Assembly: GCA_047638815.1 (NCBI GenBank)
Contig: JBLIMR010000018.1
Span: forward strand, 1 to 44,396
Length of the DNA stretch: 44,396 nucleotides
From: JAJRRH01 sp047638815
GTDB lineage: Bacteria; Bacteroidota; Bacteroidia; Flavobacteriales_D; JABDKJ01
Direction of reading: 5' to 3'
The position numbers were made by a program, and so were the translations under genes. Below, in pieces: positions 1-8,644 of this stretch. The notes under the pieces are model-generated. The model made no database searches and had not been told where the DNA came from. It worked only from the letters and a program-made list of their open reading frames with translations. Each line of letters starts with the position of its first letter. Within the stretch, counting starts at the first letter, position 1.

Positions 1-3000
1 GAGGTATGCGCTGCTAATTATGATGACTACACAGGAACTGCAGGTGATTATGAAGATTGGTTTGAGATCTATAATCCAACCGGTGGAGACATCGATATTG
101 ATAGTTATTACATCAGTGACGATATTTTGAATCCAACAAAATTTCAAATTCCGGGTTCAGTAACTGTAACAGCTGGTGGCTATGCGGTAGTATATGCATC
201 TGGTAGAAATGAAATTTCTGGTGGATCTGTGCATACTAACTTCAAAATCACGCAAGGAAAACAAGAGTATGCAGTTCTAAGTAATCCGGGAGGAACCATT
301 ATGGATTCTTGGTGGCTGGACAATACAAACCAAAAGAATCATTCCTTTGGAAGAATAAGTGATGGTGATGCGACATGGGGAATATTTAACAACCCAACGC
401 CTAATGGTGCTAATATAAATCCATTTACATCATATGCTACAACGCCAACCCTTGATATAGATGCCGGAAACTATGCTGGCAGTGTCGATGTGAGTATATC
501 GGCACCAGGGTTAGATATTAGATATACTATTGATGGCTCGGTTCCTACCACTGGATCGACCTCTTTTACTGGGCCAATAACGATAAACAACACAACGGTA
601 TTAAGAGCGAGAGCATTTAGTGCTGACCTGGCCGTGTTGCCCAGTTTTATTGAATCAAATACTTATTTCATTGATGTTAACCATAGTTTAAAGGTATTGT
701 CAATTGCTGGTGATCAGCTCACTGATTTTATTAATGACAATGCTCCAGGAGCATTTAACAGTGACTTCGAAGGGTCTATGGAATATTTCGATGAAAATTT
801 AGTGCTAATTGATGAGGGCTTAGGTGATTACAACAAACACGGAAATGACTCTTGGGGTTACGATCAGCGTGGAATTGATTTCATTATGAGAGACCAATAT
901 GGATATAATAATACTATTACTGATGAGGTTTATAATTTAAGCGACAAACCCGAGTTTCAGCGGATGATTATTAAAGCTGCAGCAAATGACAATTATCCGT
1001 TCTCTGGAGGTGCTCATATTCGCGATGCATATATTCATGAATTATCCATGAGAGCAGATTTGAAAATGGATGAAAGAACATATGAACCATGTATAATGTA
1101 CGTTGACGGTCAATACTGGGGAGTATATGAAATTCGTGAAAAGGCCGATGACATTGATTATACCCGTTACTATTACGATCAAGGGCCTGGACAAGTGGAC
1201 TATATTAAAACTTGGGGTGGAACTTGGTCCGAGTTTGGAAGTGGAGAACCTGATTGGGATGCATTGGTAAACTATATCTTAACCAATGACATGACCGTTG
1301 ATGCAAACTATGATTATGTTCAAGGAGAACTTAACACAGGTAGTTTGATTGATTATTTTATCCTAAACTCATATGTTGTTACATCTGATTGGCTAAACTG
1401 GAACACTGCTTGGTGGAGAGGATTAAATCCCGATGGAGATCATAAAAAATGGGGTTATGTTCTATGGGATAACGATGCCAGCTTTGGACATTACATCAAT
1501 TACACAGGAATCCCAACGCAAGACCCTGATGCTGATCCTTGCGACCCAGAAACTCTTGGTGATCCAGGTGGACAAGGTCATGTCCCAATTCTAAACAAAC
1601 TATTTGAGAACGAAAATTTTTATCAAGATTATGTGTCTAGATATGCTGATCTATCTGCTGGGGCTTTAAGTTGTGAATCAATGCATGCGATTCTGGATGA
1701 ATTAATTGCAAGAATTGCACCAGAAATGCCTGCTCAAGTAGCAAGATGGGGTGGAACTATTCCTGAATGGGAAGGAAATGTGCAAGAAATCCATGACTTT
1801 ATTGACGAAAGGTGTGATGTTATTTCTGAAGGAATAGTCGATTGCTATGATGTTGAAGGTCCATTTGAAGTTACCGTCAATATTATTCCTCCTGATGCAG
1901 GATCTGTACAGTTCAACACCATAGAGATTACAACGACACCTTGGGTAGGAGATTACTTTGGTGGTCTCAACGTTTCACTAGAAGCAAACCCATATGGCAC
2001 GAATGTATTCAGCAATTGGGTATTGAACAATCATACGGTTTTTGATCCGAACAGTGATACAGCATCGTTTATGTTTGCAACTGGAGATACAATTACTGCA
2101 ATCTTTGTAACTACAACAACCGATTTAACAATAGATGTTCAACCTGCAGGTGCAGGTTCAGTAGATTTTTTGGGAGTTACACATAATACCTTCCCTACGA
2201 TTATTGAAACACCAGAAAGTGCTAATCTACCTGTGGCAACAAGTCCTTTAGGAAACTTCTTTGAATTTGATCATTGGGAATTACAAAACAACCCATATAC
2301 GGTTGACCCAACTTTATCTGATGGAACAGTTAATGTTACGGGTCCTGATATCCTAACAGCATTTTATAATGAATTGCCAAACTTCAGCGTTACAGTACTT
2401 ATGGAAGGTTCTGATGATGGAGTGATTACCTTCGATGGTGTTATTTTAGACAACCTTCCCTTCACAGGACAGTTTTTAGCCGGTGAAGAGTACATTATAA
2501 CAGCTGATCCACCTGACAACTTTCATTTCTTATATTGGATATTAAACAACAATATTCTAACCACAGATCCAAGCATTAGCTCCAATTCGTTCATTCTTAA
2601 TGCGGATGACATATTAATTGCCGTCTTTGAAGAGGATCTAAATTACACATTGACGCTTCAAGTTGAACCGCCTGAAGCGGGGGAAATTCTCTTAAATGCG
2701 TTACGAATAAACGAACTGCCTTTCAGCAAGAAGTTTTACCAAGCAGATTTTGGCATTAACCTGGAAGCCGATGTGGCAGAGTTTCATGATTTTGTTACTT
2801 GGTCTAGCTTCCATCATAATTTTGGTAGCGGAGCAGTTGAACCTGAATTAAATTTTATTTTATCTGCAACAGATACAATAACTGCAAACTTTTATGCCCA
2901 TCCATTTGGATTCTGGATGCCTAATTCATTCAGTCCGAATGAAGACGGATTTAATGACACATGGAAACCTAAAGGAAGCTCCGTAAATGTTGAAGGATAC

Positions 3001-3195
3001 GAGATCAACATCTATGATAGGAGCGGAAATATCTTATTCAACTCAAATACTTTCGGAGAATCTTGGAATGGCGATGGAATAAACAACGTTGGTTATTATA
3101 CCAAAAATGACATCTTCACGTATGTTATAAAAGTTAAGTCCGCGCTTGACGGTTCATTTCACGAATATACAGGCTTAATCAATCTGATCAGATAG
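1..3195 (+). CDS. CotH kinase family protein, T9SS-exported, 5' partial
   Basis: The reading frame is open from base 1, so the true start and signal peptide lie left of the window. With residues numbered from base 1: a lamin-tail domain (about 1-110), a chitobiase C-terminal-like module (about 147-224, with YTIDGSVPTTGS), a CotH kinase domain (about 228-617), four InlB/bacterial-repeat-like modules each ending near T-I-T-A-x-F (about 620-967), and a gliding-motility C-terminal domain (about 970-1064, FSPNEDGFND), which is the type B T9SS sorting tail. The CotH domain shows YVDGQYWGVYEIREKAD and WDNDASFG with Asp490 and Asp492. CotH proteins are atypical secreted protein kinases; the substrate here is unknown. 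The cell-surface or extracellular location is inferred from the tail. The next gene encodes DUF4956, a known CotH neighbour in other bacteria. Confidence 0.9.
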   Translation, partial: EVCAANYDDYTGTAGDYEDWFEIYNPTGGDIDIDSYYISDDILNPTKFQIPGSVTVTAGGYAVVYASGRNEISGGSVHTNFKITQGKQEYAVLSNPGGTIMDSWWLDNTNQKNHSFGRISDGDATWGIFNNPTPNGANINPFTSYATTPTLDIDAGNYAGSVDVSISAPGLDIRYTIDGSVPTTGSTSFTGPITINNTTVLRARAFSADLAVLPSFIESNTYFIDVNHSLKVLSIAGDQLTDFINDNAPGAFNSDFEGSMEYFDENLVLIDEGLGDYNKHGNDSWGYDQRGIDFIMRDQYGYNNTITDEVYNLSDKPEFQRMIIKAAANDNYPFSGGAHIRDAYIHELSMRADLKMDERTYEPCIMYVDGQYWGVYEIREKADDIDYTRYYYDQGPGQVDYIKTWGGTWSEFGSGEPDWDALVNYILTNDMTVDANYDYVQGELNTGSLIDYFILNSYVVTSDWLNWNTAWWRGLNPDGDHKKWGYVLWDNDASFGHYINYTGIPTQDPDADPCDPETLGDPGGQGHVPILNKLFENENFYQDYVSRYADLSAGALSCESMHAILDELIARIAPEMPAQVARWGGTIPEWEGNVQEIHDFIDERCDVISEGIVDCYDVEGPFEVTVNIIPPDAGSVQFNTIEITTTPWVGDYFGGLNVSLEANPYGTNVFSNWVLNNHTVFDPNSDTASFMFATGDTITAIFVTTTTDLTIDVQPAGAGSVDFLGVTHNTFPTIIETPESANLPVATSPLGNFFEFDHWELQNNPYTVDPTLSDGTVNVTGPDILTAFYNELPNFSVTVLMEGSDDGVITFDGVILDNLPFTGQFLAGEEYIITADPPDNFHFLYWILNNNILTTDPSISSNSFILNADDILIAVFEEDLNYTLTLQVEPPEAGEILLNALRINELPFSKKFYQADFGINLEADVAEFHDFVTWSSFHHNFGSGAVEPELNFILSATDTITANFYAHPFGFWMPNSFSPNEDGFNDTWKPKGSSVNVEGYEINIYDRSGNILFNSNTFGESWNGDGINNVGYYTKNDIFTYVIKVKSALDGSFHEYTGLINLIR

Positions 3196-3238
3196 ATTTC
3201 TTCTTCTCAACTCCAATAACTTAAACTCACGGTAATTC

Positions 3239-3268
3239 TTGACTTTTAGTATAATCAGATTATCTTTG
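3239..3268 (+). promoter_or_regulatory. Bacteroidota-type promoter for the DUF4956 operon
   Basis: TTG at 3239-3241, a 19-base spacer and TATCTTTG at 3261-3268 match the Bacteroidota housekeeping promoter (-33 TTG, -7 TAnnTTTG). It lies just after the CotH stop codon and leaves a leader of about 205 bases before the DUF4956 start, so this three-gene set can be transcribed independently of CotH. Confidence 0.6.
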
Positions 3269-3478
3269 TTTCAAAAGTTAGATAAAACTAATTTTACAAC
3301 CAAATTAATCAACTGATTCTTAAGACTTAAATTGAGGAAATCATTAATCATTCTCAGAGATATATCGTGCCATTTTAATTATAATTAATACCATTAGAAT
3401 AAAATAGTCAATTAGAGACAATGAAAACGCACCGTTATTGGTGATATTTAAGCCCAAACTTTTTAGAGAAATTTTATT

Positions 3479-4174
3479 ATGATTGACTTTTTTGCGCCTC
3501 AGAGTAATAGCCCGAACATAGGTCATAGTATGATCATGTATGCCATTCTATTAGCTATTATTCTTTCATCAATATTGGCGGTTACCTACGAAAAAACCAA
3601 TCGCAAAACTGTGAAGAATAGACATTTCATTCAAGGAATGATCCTGATTGCAGTTGTAGTTTCTATATTAATGCAAGCCATAGGTGATAGTCTTGCAAGA
3701 AGTTTGGGAATGCTGGGGGCGCTATCAATTATTAGATTTAGAAACACAGTCTCCGATCCTAGAAACATTGTATTTATGTTCGCTTCTATTTCAATTGGAA
3801 TAGCATGTGGGGTGTACGGATTTTTGGTTGCATCAATAGGAACTGCTGGTTTCGTTCTTACTGCTACTGTATTATCCCTATCTCCATTAAGTCAAAAAAC
3901 TAATATGATAGGTGATTTTGAAATACAAACCTCAGATGAAAACATCCCGGATTTAGATGACATTTTAAAAAAGTATTGCAAAAGACATCGGAGGATTAGG
4001 ATTAGTGTGAAAACTATACCTGAAGTTGGAAGACAATATATACAGGGATTTCAGGTAAGGTTAATGGACGGAACGAAGCCATCTGAACTGATCCAACAAA
4101 TAGAACAAATAGAACAAAACCAAAAGCTTACTTTGGTTAAATTTAACGTTAAAGACACTGCTGAGATCATTTAA
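3479..4174 (+). CDS. DUF4956 family membrane protein
   Basis: 231 residues. Transmembrane segments lie at about 16-38, 55-72, 97-114 and 117-135, followed by a soluble C-terminal domain of about 95 residues. The stretch SLARSLGMLGALSIIRFRNT followed by SDPRNIVFMF is the hallmark of DUF4956. The C-terminus carries a short repeat (IEQIEQ). The function of the family is unknown. In other bacteria DUF4956 is often found beside CotH and a VTC-type polyphosphate polymerase; here CotH precedes it and no VTC gene is visible. It is separated by 2 bases from a HlyD-like gene and is the only candidate inner-membrane partner in that set. The ATG at 3479 is the only sensible start. Confidence 0.85.
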   Translation: MIDFFAPQSNSPNIGHSMIMYAILLAIILSSILAVTYEKTNRKTVKNRHFIQGMILIAVVVSILMQAIGDSLARSLGMLGALSIIRFRNTVSDPRNIVFMFASISIGIACGVYGFLVASIGTAGFVLTATVLSLSPLSQKTNMIGDFEIQTSDENIPDLDDILKKYCKRHRRIRISVKTIPEVGRQYIQGFQVRLMDGTKPSELIQQIEQIEQNQKLTLVKFNVKDTAEII

Positions 4175-4176
4175 CT

Positions 4177-5214
4177 ATGAGAAAATACGTTCTATACTTA
4201 TTCATTGCGCTTGTCACAGTTATGTTGTTTATTCTGACACGCGGTGAAAATTCGGAAACATTCGTATTTTATGGTTTCTCAGAAAACAAAGAACAAGAAC
4301 TTAACTTCGACTATGACGTCAAAGTCGTGGACATAAAAGTTAATTCAGGACAATTTGTCAAACAAGGTGACCCACTTCTAGAGGTTATGAGAACCTCAGG
4401 TCCGCTTCAATTAAATGAAGTAGAAAATAAATTAGCACTTCTTGAAATTCAAAAGAATGCTAAGTGCACTGAGCTGAGAGCTAAGATCGTCTCATTATAT
4501 GCGGAAAGAGACGAAAAACTGAGTAACATTGAAGCTGAAATTATAAGTACACAATCGTCCATCGATAGAAATCAGGCGTTACTTAAAGCCATAGGGGAAG
4601 AAGTTTCTGACGTTTCTTCTTTAAAAGGAGAAGATGAATTGGACCTGGAACAATTACAAAAACGAAAAAATGCTGTAGATAAACCCACAGACATTAAAGT
4701 TACGGCCATAAAAAGTGAAATTGCTGCCGTTGAAGATGCGTTTTCACTTGAACAAGCAATACTAAGTGAAGAAAAATCCTTTTATGTTAGCCGAGAAGAT
4801 GAACAAATACTAAAAGCTCCAAGAGATGGTATTGTGGGTTTTATAACATGTAGCCCCGGTGAAAACTACTCTTCTTTTTCTAAACTCATTAGCTTGTATG
4901 ACCCTCACCCTGTCACGGTTAAAGGCTATGTGTTAGAGAGCATGATCACCAGTATCGAAATAAATGATTCTGTTAGAGTTTCTTCCAGCTTAAATCCAGA
5001 TATGGTCTACGGTGGTAAGATTACTGGATTTGGCACAAGAATTTTAGAAATTCCAACAAGGCTGACTAAAATTCCGGAATTACAAATTTATGGTCGAGAG
5101 GTACTAATAAGTATTTCGAGTAAAAATCTATTGCTGCAAAAAGAAAAAGTAAAAATCGAATTGATTAAAGGAACTAATAATATGAGTTTGGGTCTGTTAA
5201 TATTCAATTATTAA
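4177..5214 (+). CDS. HlyD/RND-type periplasmic adaptor protein
   Basis: 345 residues. An N-terminal membrane anchor (about 4-20) is followed by a split biotinyl-lipoyl-like domain: first half around KVVDIKVNSGQFVKQGDPLL (residues about 49-68) and second half around LKAPRDGIVGFITCSPGENY (about 210-230). A long helical hairpin lies between them (about 75-205), and a beta-barrel domain follows (about 235-330). This is the layout of membrane fusion proteins that bridge an inner-membrane transporter and a TolC-like channel. It sits between DUF4956 and a TolC-like gene with gaps of 2 and 10 bases, which implies one transcript and one complex. No ABC or RND pump gene lies nearby. Confidence 0.8.
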   Translation: MRKYVLYLFIALVTVMLFILTRGENSETFVFYGFSENKEQELNFDYDVKVVDIKVNSGQFVKQGDPLLEVMRTSGPLQLNEVENKLALLEIQKNAKCTELRAKIVSLYAERDEKLSNIEAEIISTQSSIDRNQALLKAIGEEVSDVSSLKGEDELDLEQLQKRKNAVDKPTDIKVTAIKSEIAAVEDAFSLEQAILSEEKSFYVSREDEQILKAPRDGIVGFITCSPGENYSSFSKLISLYDPHPVTVKGYVLESMITSIEINDSVRVSSSLNPDMVYGGKITGFGTRILEIPTRLTKIPELQIYGREVLISISSKNLLLQKEKVKIELIKGTNNMSLGLLIFNY

Positions 5215-5224
5215 CTACGGAAAA

Positions 5225-6484
5225 ATGGAACTAACCACTTTTTCGAACCGATATCTAAAGCTCACTTTATTTTGTCTTTTGGTAAGCTTCATAGCTAATG
5301 GTCAGGAATTTTGGACAATGGACCAGTTTCTTTTGAATAGCTTTCAAAGTCCAGTTCAACAATATCAGGAGGAAAAAATAACCTTACTAGCAGAGGGCAA
5401 TTATCGATTACCTGTGATAGAAAACCTTCAATTCAGAACAGAAACTCGAGACTTCGATCTCGAAAAACAGGATTATGATCTAAGATTGAATACGAATTCT
5501 TTTCGCAGCATTAATGCACAAGAAAAAATAAACAATACTGATTATTCGATACACAAAATTCATCAATCTATTTTATTAAAGAATGAACTCTCGAATCGTT
5601 ACAATATCTTATTGAGCCTCATTTTCAAGAGAGATCAACTTACTTTAGTTCGCCAAAAACTGGAAATATACCAGGACAAACTTACTGTGTTGAAATCGAT
5701 GTCATCTTGGAATTTGACTAAAATAAAGGAACTGATAAAAGTAGAAACTGAAATTCTGGAAGCTGATATTCAAAAGCTTAATTTGGAGAGCAGCCTACTA
5801 AATTTGAATAATAGAATTGCAGGCATGTGTGGCAAGGAAATACATATAGTCACTGAAGACCTAATAGCAGCCAGATTTGTAAGAGAGCATTTCGATGATG
5901 TAGTTTTATCCGACAGTGTGGCTGGCAAACAATTGAATCTAGCAAAGCTAAAACTACAGAAGAACGAAAACACTCAACATCTATTGAAAAACGAAAATAG
6001 AAAGTTGGTGAAATTTTACCAGTTGGGATATCGGGATTCGGACCAGCCATTCGAGCAGTCGCAATTAAGTTTAGGAATTGGGTTCAACCTGCCTTTCAAG
6101 GGTTCAGATAAATTGAAGGAAGCAAAACTTGAATTTGAAAATATTGAACTTCATTCTGATATCGAGATAGAGATGGATGATTTAAGGCAAGAACAATACG
6201 AAATTATTACTAGGCTAGAAAATAACATTCTGGAATATGAAACACTCCAGCGTCACTTCAACAACAGCCTTGCGAACAAAACTTTAGTCAAATACAAAGA
6301 GATCCCTGAAATTTCTGCTTTGAGTATTCTATATTTAAAAGAATATAATATTGCACAAAATGAACAATTGATGAGAGCAGAATTCAATCTATATCGGGAT
6401 TATATTGAATCCTTAGAAATTTTCGACCTCTTGGACAACTCCCCTTTTCAAAATTTTTTGTCCATCAATCATTTAGGATACTAA
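5225..6484 (+). CDS. divergent TolC-like outer-membrane efflux protein
   Basis: 419 residues with a signal peptide (about 1-26, ending near FIANGQ). The rest is dominated by long amphipathic helices with short strand-like segments around 60-90 and 255-290. This is the pattern of outer-membrane efflux proteins, which are two helical-hairpin repeats with beta strands inserted. Sequence similarity to classical TolC is weak, so the call depends partly on position directly after a HlyD-like adaptor (10-base gap). It would form the outer-membrane exit duct of the DUF4956 set. An alternative is another helical periplasmic protein. Confidence 0.6.
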   Translation: MELTTFSNRYLKLTLFCLLVSFIANGQEFWTMDQFLLNSFQSPVQQYQEEKITLLAEGNYRLPVIENLQFRTETRDFDLEKQDYDLRLNTNSFRSINAQEKINNTDYSIHKIHQSILLKNELSNRYNILLSLIFKRDQLTLVRQKLEIYQDKLTVLKSMSSWNLTKIKELIKVETEILEADIQKLNLESSLLNLNNRIAGMCGKEIHIVTEDLIAARFVREHFDDVVLSDSVAGKQLNLAKLKLQKNENTQHLLKNENRKLVKFYQLGYRDSDQPFEQSQLSLGIGFNLPFKGSDKLKEAKLEFENIELHSDIEIEMDDLRQEQYEIITRLENNILEYETLQRHFNNSLANKTLVKYKEIPEISALSILYLKEYNIAQNEQLMRAEFNLYRDYIESLEIFDLLDNSPFQNFLSINHLGY

Positions 6485-6582
6485 GCCATATTCAATTCAT
6501 TAATGCCTCGTAATTCTATTATTCAAATAGCATTTAGTTGTTTCATGTAGCGATTTGTAATTGGTGAAGGATCAGAATTACC

Positions 6583-6590
6583 TATTTTTA
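6583..6590 (+). promoter_or_regulatory. -7 promoter element of smpB
   Basis: TATTTTTA matches the TAnnTTTG consensus with one mismatch. It ends 4 bases before the smpB ATG at 6595, so the transcript would have almost no leader. Confidence 0.4.
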
Positions 6591-6594
6591 CACC

Positions 6595-7053
6595 ATGATT
6601 GAAGAAGGAGAGATAAAAGCAAAGAATAAAAAAGCATCTCATGAATACTTCCTTATGGATAAGAAGGTGGCAGGTATTAGTTTGTCTGGCACAGAAATAA
6701 AATCCATCAGGGATAATAAAGCGAGTATCGTTGAAGCGTATTGCACTTTCATGGGTGATGAGCTATATATAAGAAATATGTACATCGCTGAGTATGCTCC
6801 TGGCAGCTACAACAATCATGAGCCTCGAAGAGAGAGAAAACTTCTCATGAAGAGAAATGAACTTAATAAACTCAAGAAAAAACTGAAGGACGTGGGTCTA
6901 ACGTGTATTCCCACCAAATTGTTTATCAGCAAGAATGGATTGGCTAAATTGGAGATTGCCATCGCAAAGGGCAAGAAGCTATACGACAAGCGTCATGATC
7001 TCAAAGAGAAAGATGACAAGCGTCAAATTCAAAGGAATCTTAAAGAATACTAA
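6595..7053 (+). CDS. smpB: SsrA-binding protein SmpB
   Basis: 152 residues, normal for the family. SmpB binds tmRNA (SsrA) and is needed for trans-translation, the rescue of ribosomes stalled on broken mRNAs. The family core is clear: GISLSGTEIKSIR near residues 26-38, IRNMYIAEYAPGSYNNHEP near 58-76, and the basic C-terminal tail AIAKGKKLYDKRHDLKEKD near 121-139 that enters the decoding site. It appears to be a single-gene unit with a very short or absent leader. The tmRNA gene is not next to it within this window. Confidence 0.97.
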   Translation: MIEEGEIKAKNKKASHEYFLMDKKVAGISLSGTEIKSIRDNKASIVEAYCTFMGDELYIRNMYIAEYAPGSYNNHEPRRERKLLMKRNELNKLKKKLKDVGLTCIPTKLFISKNGLAKLEIAIAKGKKLYDKRHDLKEKDDKRQIQRNLKEY

Positions 7054-7277
7054 CGCGAATAGCATGGGGACACTCCTTCTAATTGCTTTATTCTTTTTTG
7101 TTAGCAAGTTCTTCTTATAGACAGTTGGGAGTTAAGCTTGGACCCAGTGTTGGTCTACCCTCTTCATGGATTCCAAATTCAAATACTCTAATAACCTACC
7201 AAGGTTTAAGACCATAATTTCTATTATAAGAAGAATTTAGCACTCCGGCATCTTTATTTCTTAACCTCGAGAAAAAT

Positions 7278-7313
7278 CAAAAGGCTCCGGCAAATAAATG
7301 ACGAAGCCTTTTG
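7278..7313 (-). terminator. rho-independent terminator for the small gene at 7338-7583
   Basis: An imperfect stem of 11 pairs forms between 7278-7289 and 7302-7313 (one C/A mismatch) with a 12-base loop. Read on the minus strand, the stem is followed by ATTTTT, giving the T-run of an intrinsic terminator 25 bases after the stop codon. Confidence 0.7.
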
Positions 7314-7337
7314 CATTTAACTAAACACTAAAAAACA

Positions 7338-7583
7338 CTAATTTAAATGGATTCTTATCTTTTCAACTGGACAAAACTGTCCTTCAATATTTTTATCTAA
7401 TACTCGTATGTAGTGAATTTTGTTGTTGAAGTAATAATTCACTTCAACCATAAAACCAAAAACCTGATACACACTTCTTTTTCCATTTTCGCTAGAGTAT
7501 CTATCGTGTGAGAAAATTCCGAACCTTTTCAGGACTTCTTTCTGCTCACTAAACGCCATCATCTTAAAATCTGATATTCTCAT
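7338..7583 (-). CDS. small conserved Bacteroidota protein of unknown function
   Basis: 81 residues beginning MRISDF. The frame is open further upstream, but a promoter with its -7 element at 7612-7619 lies inside that extension, so the ATG at 7583 is preferred. The protein has the plan of a widespread small Bacteroidota family: an N-terminal helix, then a sheet-rich stretch (VYQVFGFMVEVNYYFNNKIH), then a short acidic and basic tail. I know of no function. It has its own promoter and terminator, so it is a monocistronic gene. Confidence 0.7.
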   Translation of the reverse strand: MRISDFKMMAFSEQKEVLKRFGIFSHDRYSSENGKRSVYQVFGFMVEVNYYFNNKIHYIRVLDKNIEGQFCPVEKIRIHLN

Positions 7584-7611
7584 AATTTCCAACTTCTCTC
7601 TAGCTCTGACC

Positions 7612-7642
7612 CAAAAGTACAATGATCAACACAACTTGTCAA
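7612..7642 (-). promoter_or_regulatory. promoter of the 81-residue gene
   Basis: On the minus strand TTG (7642-7640), a 20-base spacer and TACTTTTG (7619-7612) match the Bacteroidota consensus. It lies 28 bases upstream of the ATG at 7583 and decides the start. Confidence 0.6.
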
Positions 7643-7804
7643 GCGCTAATCTACAAATAGCCGCTATTAATCGTTACTAAAATGTGCTTCGTGCTCATTT
7701 TAACGCAGTTAGCCTGTTAGTAAAATGTGTATATTATTATTTCAGAGTTAGGACTAAACGATCAATTTTAAGACTTTGCCACCCAATTACTAAACACATA
7801 AAAA

Positions 7805-7840
7805 ACAAAAAGCCCTCCCGAAAATCGAGAAGGCTTTTGT
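7805..7840 (-). terminator. rho-independent terminator of mscL
   Basis: Read on the minus strand, GCCTTCTCG, a 5-base loop and CGGGAGGGC form a stem with two mismatches, flanked by AAAA and TTTTTGTTTTT. It begins 26 bases after the mscL stop codon. Confidence 0.8.
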
Positions 7841-7865
7841 ATCTAATTATGAGAAACTACACTTA

Positions 7866-8279
7866 TTATTTTTTCAACAGGTCTCGTATTTCGCCAAGTA
7901 AAACTTCGTTCGCAGGTGGTGCTGCTGGTGCTGCTGGCGCTTCTTCTTTCTTCTTGATTGCTTTAGTTGCCGCTTTCGACATCATAAACAATACAAAACC
8001 AACAACTATCAAGCTTATTATTGTGTTAATCCACTTACCATAACTTATGACATTTGCAGCTGTTTCGACAGTTACTCCATCAGCTGCCATAACTGCAGGG
8101 TCTAATTGAATTACATTCGTGGAAAAATCTGCTCCTCCCGAAAAATGTCCAACTATTGGCATCATTACATCTGCTACAAAACCATTAACCACAGCACCCA
8201 CAGCACCCGCGAGTATTACAGCTATTGCAAAATCTATAACATTACCAGTTAATATAAAATCCTTGAACTCTTTTAACAT
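7866..8279 (-). CDS. mscL: large-conductance mechanosensitive channel MscL
   Basis: 137 residues, the usual MscL size. The pentameric inner-membrane channel opens under extreme membrane tension and releases solutes on osmotic downshock. Family features: N-terminal MLKEFKDFILTGNVIDFAIA, the glycine/alanine-rich pore helix (VILAGAVGAVVNGFVAD, residues about 21-37), MMPIVG after it, the second membrane helix WINTIISLIVVGFVLFMM (about 83-100), and the short C-terminal helical bundle ending GEIRDLLKK. An alanine/proline-rich linker (APAAPAAPPA, about 114-123) joins the second helix to the bundle. It is monocistronic, with a strong terminator. Confidence 0.97.
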   Translation of the reverse strand: MLKEFKDFILTGNVIDFAIAVILAGAVGAVVNGFVADVMMPIVGHFSGGADFSTNVIQLDPAVMAADGVTVETAANVISYGKWINTIISLIVVGFVLFMMSKAATKAIKKKEEAPAAPAAPPANEVLLGEIRDLLKK

Positions 8280-8347
8280 ATTTATTTTTTTTGGTTAATG
8301 TGTTAAAAGTAGAAATGAAATCACAGAACTACCTATCTATTAAGCAT

Positions 8348-8644
8348 TTATAGTAACCTCATATTGTTGATAACGTCAGATCCGACCTTCTCATTCATCA
8401 TTCTAACCACCTTTTCCTTGCCCAAATTTAGTTCATGTCGAAGGCTCGCAGAATCGAGTTTTACGTAGAGTATTTTTCTTCTCAGATCAATGGATGTTGT
8501 GTGTTTAGCAATGACGGAGCCCATTACATCTTCCCAAATTGCAATAACATCCAATTCTTCCTGTCTGCTCTTAAGCCTGGTCTGCTTTAGAAAGCTATCT
8601 ATCGCATCACCTAAAGACTGCTCATTACTTCTTCTATAATTCAT
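8348..8644 (-). CDS. DciA-like DUF721 protein
   Basis: 98 residues with the DUF721 core: SLGDAIDSFLKQTRLKSR near 10-27, IWEDVMGSVIAKHT near 37-50, and LYVKLDSASLRHELNLGKEK near 64-83. DUF721 is the fold of DciA, the ancestral bacterial loader of the replicative helicase DnaB, but in Bacteroidota this short form has not been proven to do that job. It follows recF with a 4-base overlap (8641-8644), so the two are translationally coupled. The context supports a role in DNA replication or repair. Confidence 0.8.
   Translation of the reverse strand: MNYRRSNEQSLGDAIDSFLKQTRLKSRQEELDVIAIWEDVMGSVIAKHTTSIDLRRKILYVKLDSASLRHELNLGKEKVVRMMNEKVGSDVINNMRLL

Noticed and set aside
3344..3526. 60-residue minus-strand frame in front of DUF4956
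   Set aside because: It overlaps the DUF4956 start on the opposite strand, has no recognisable family and lies in a promoter-leader region.
6935..7120. Small plus-strand frame overlapping and following smpB
   Set aside because: The first half is an out-of-frame reading of smpB; only a short hydrophobic tail extends beyond it, with no support.
7684..8043. 119-residue plus-strand frame opposite the mscL 3' end
   Set aside because: It is the antisense shadow of mscL and its terminator, with a composition unlike real proteins here.
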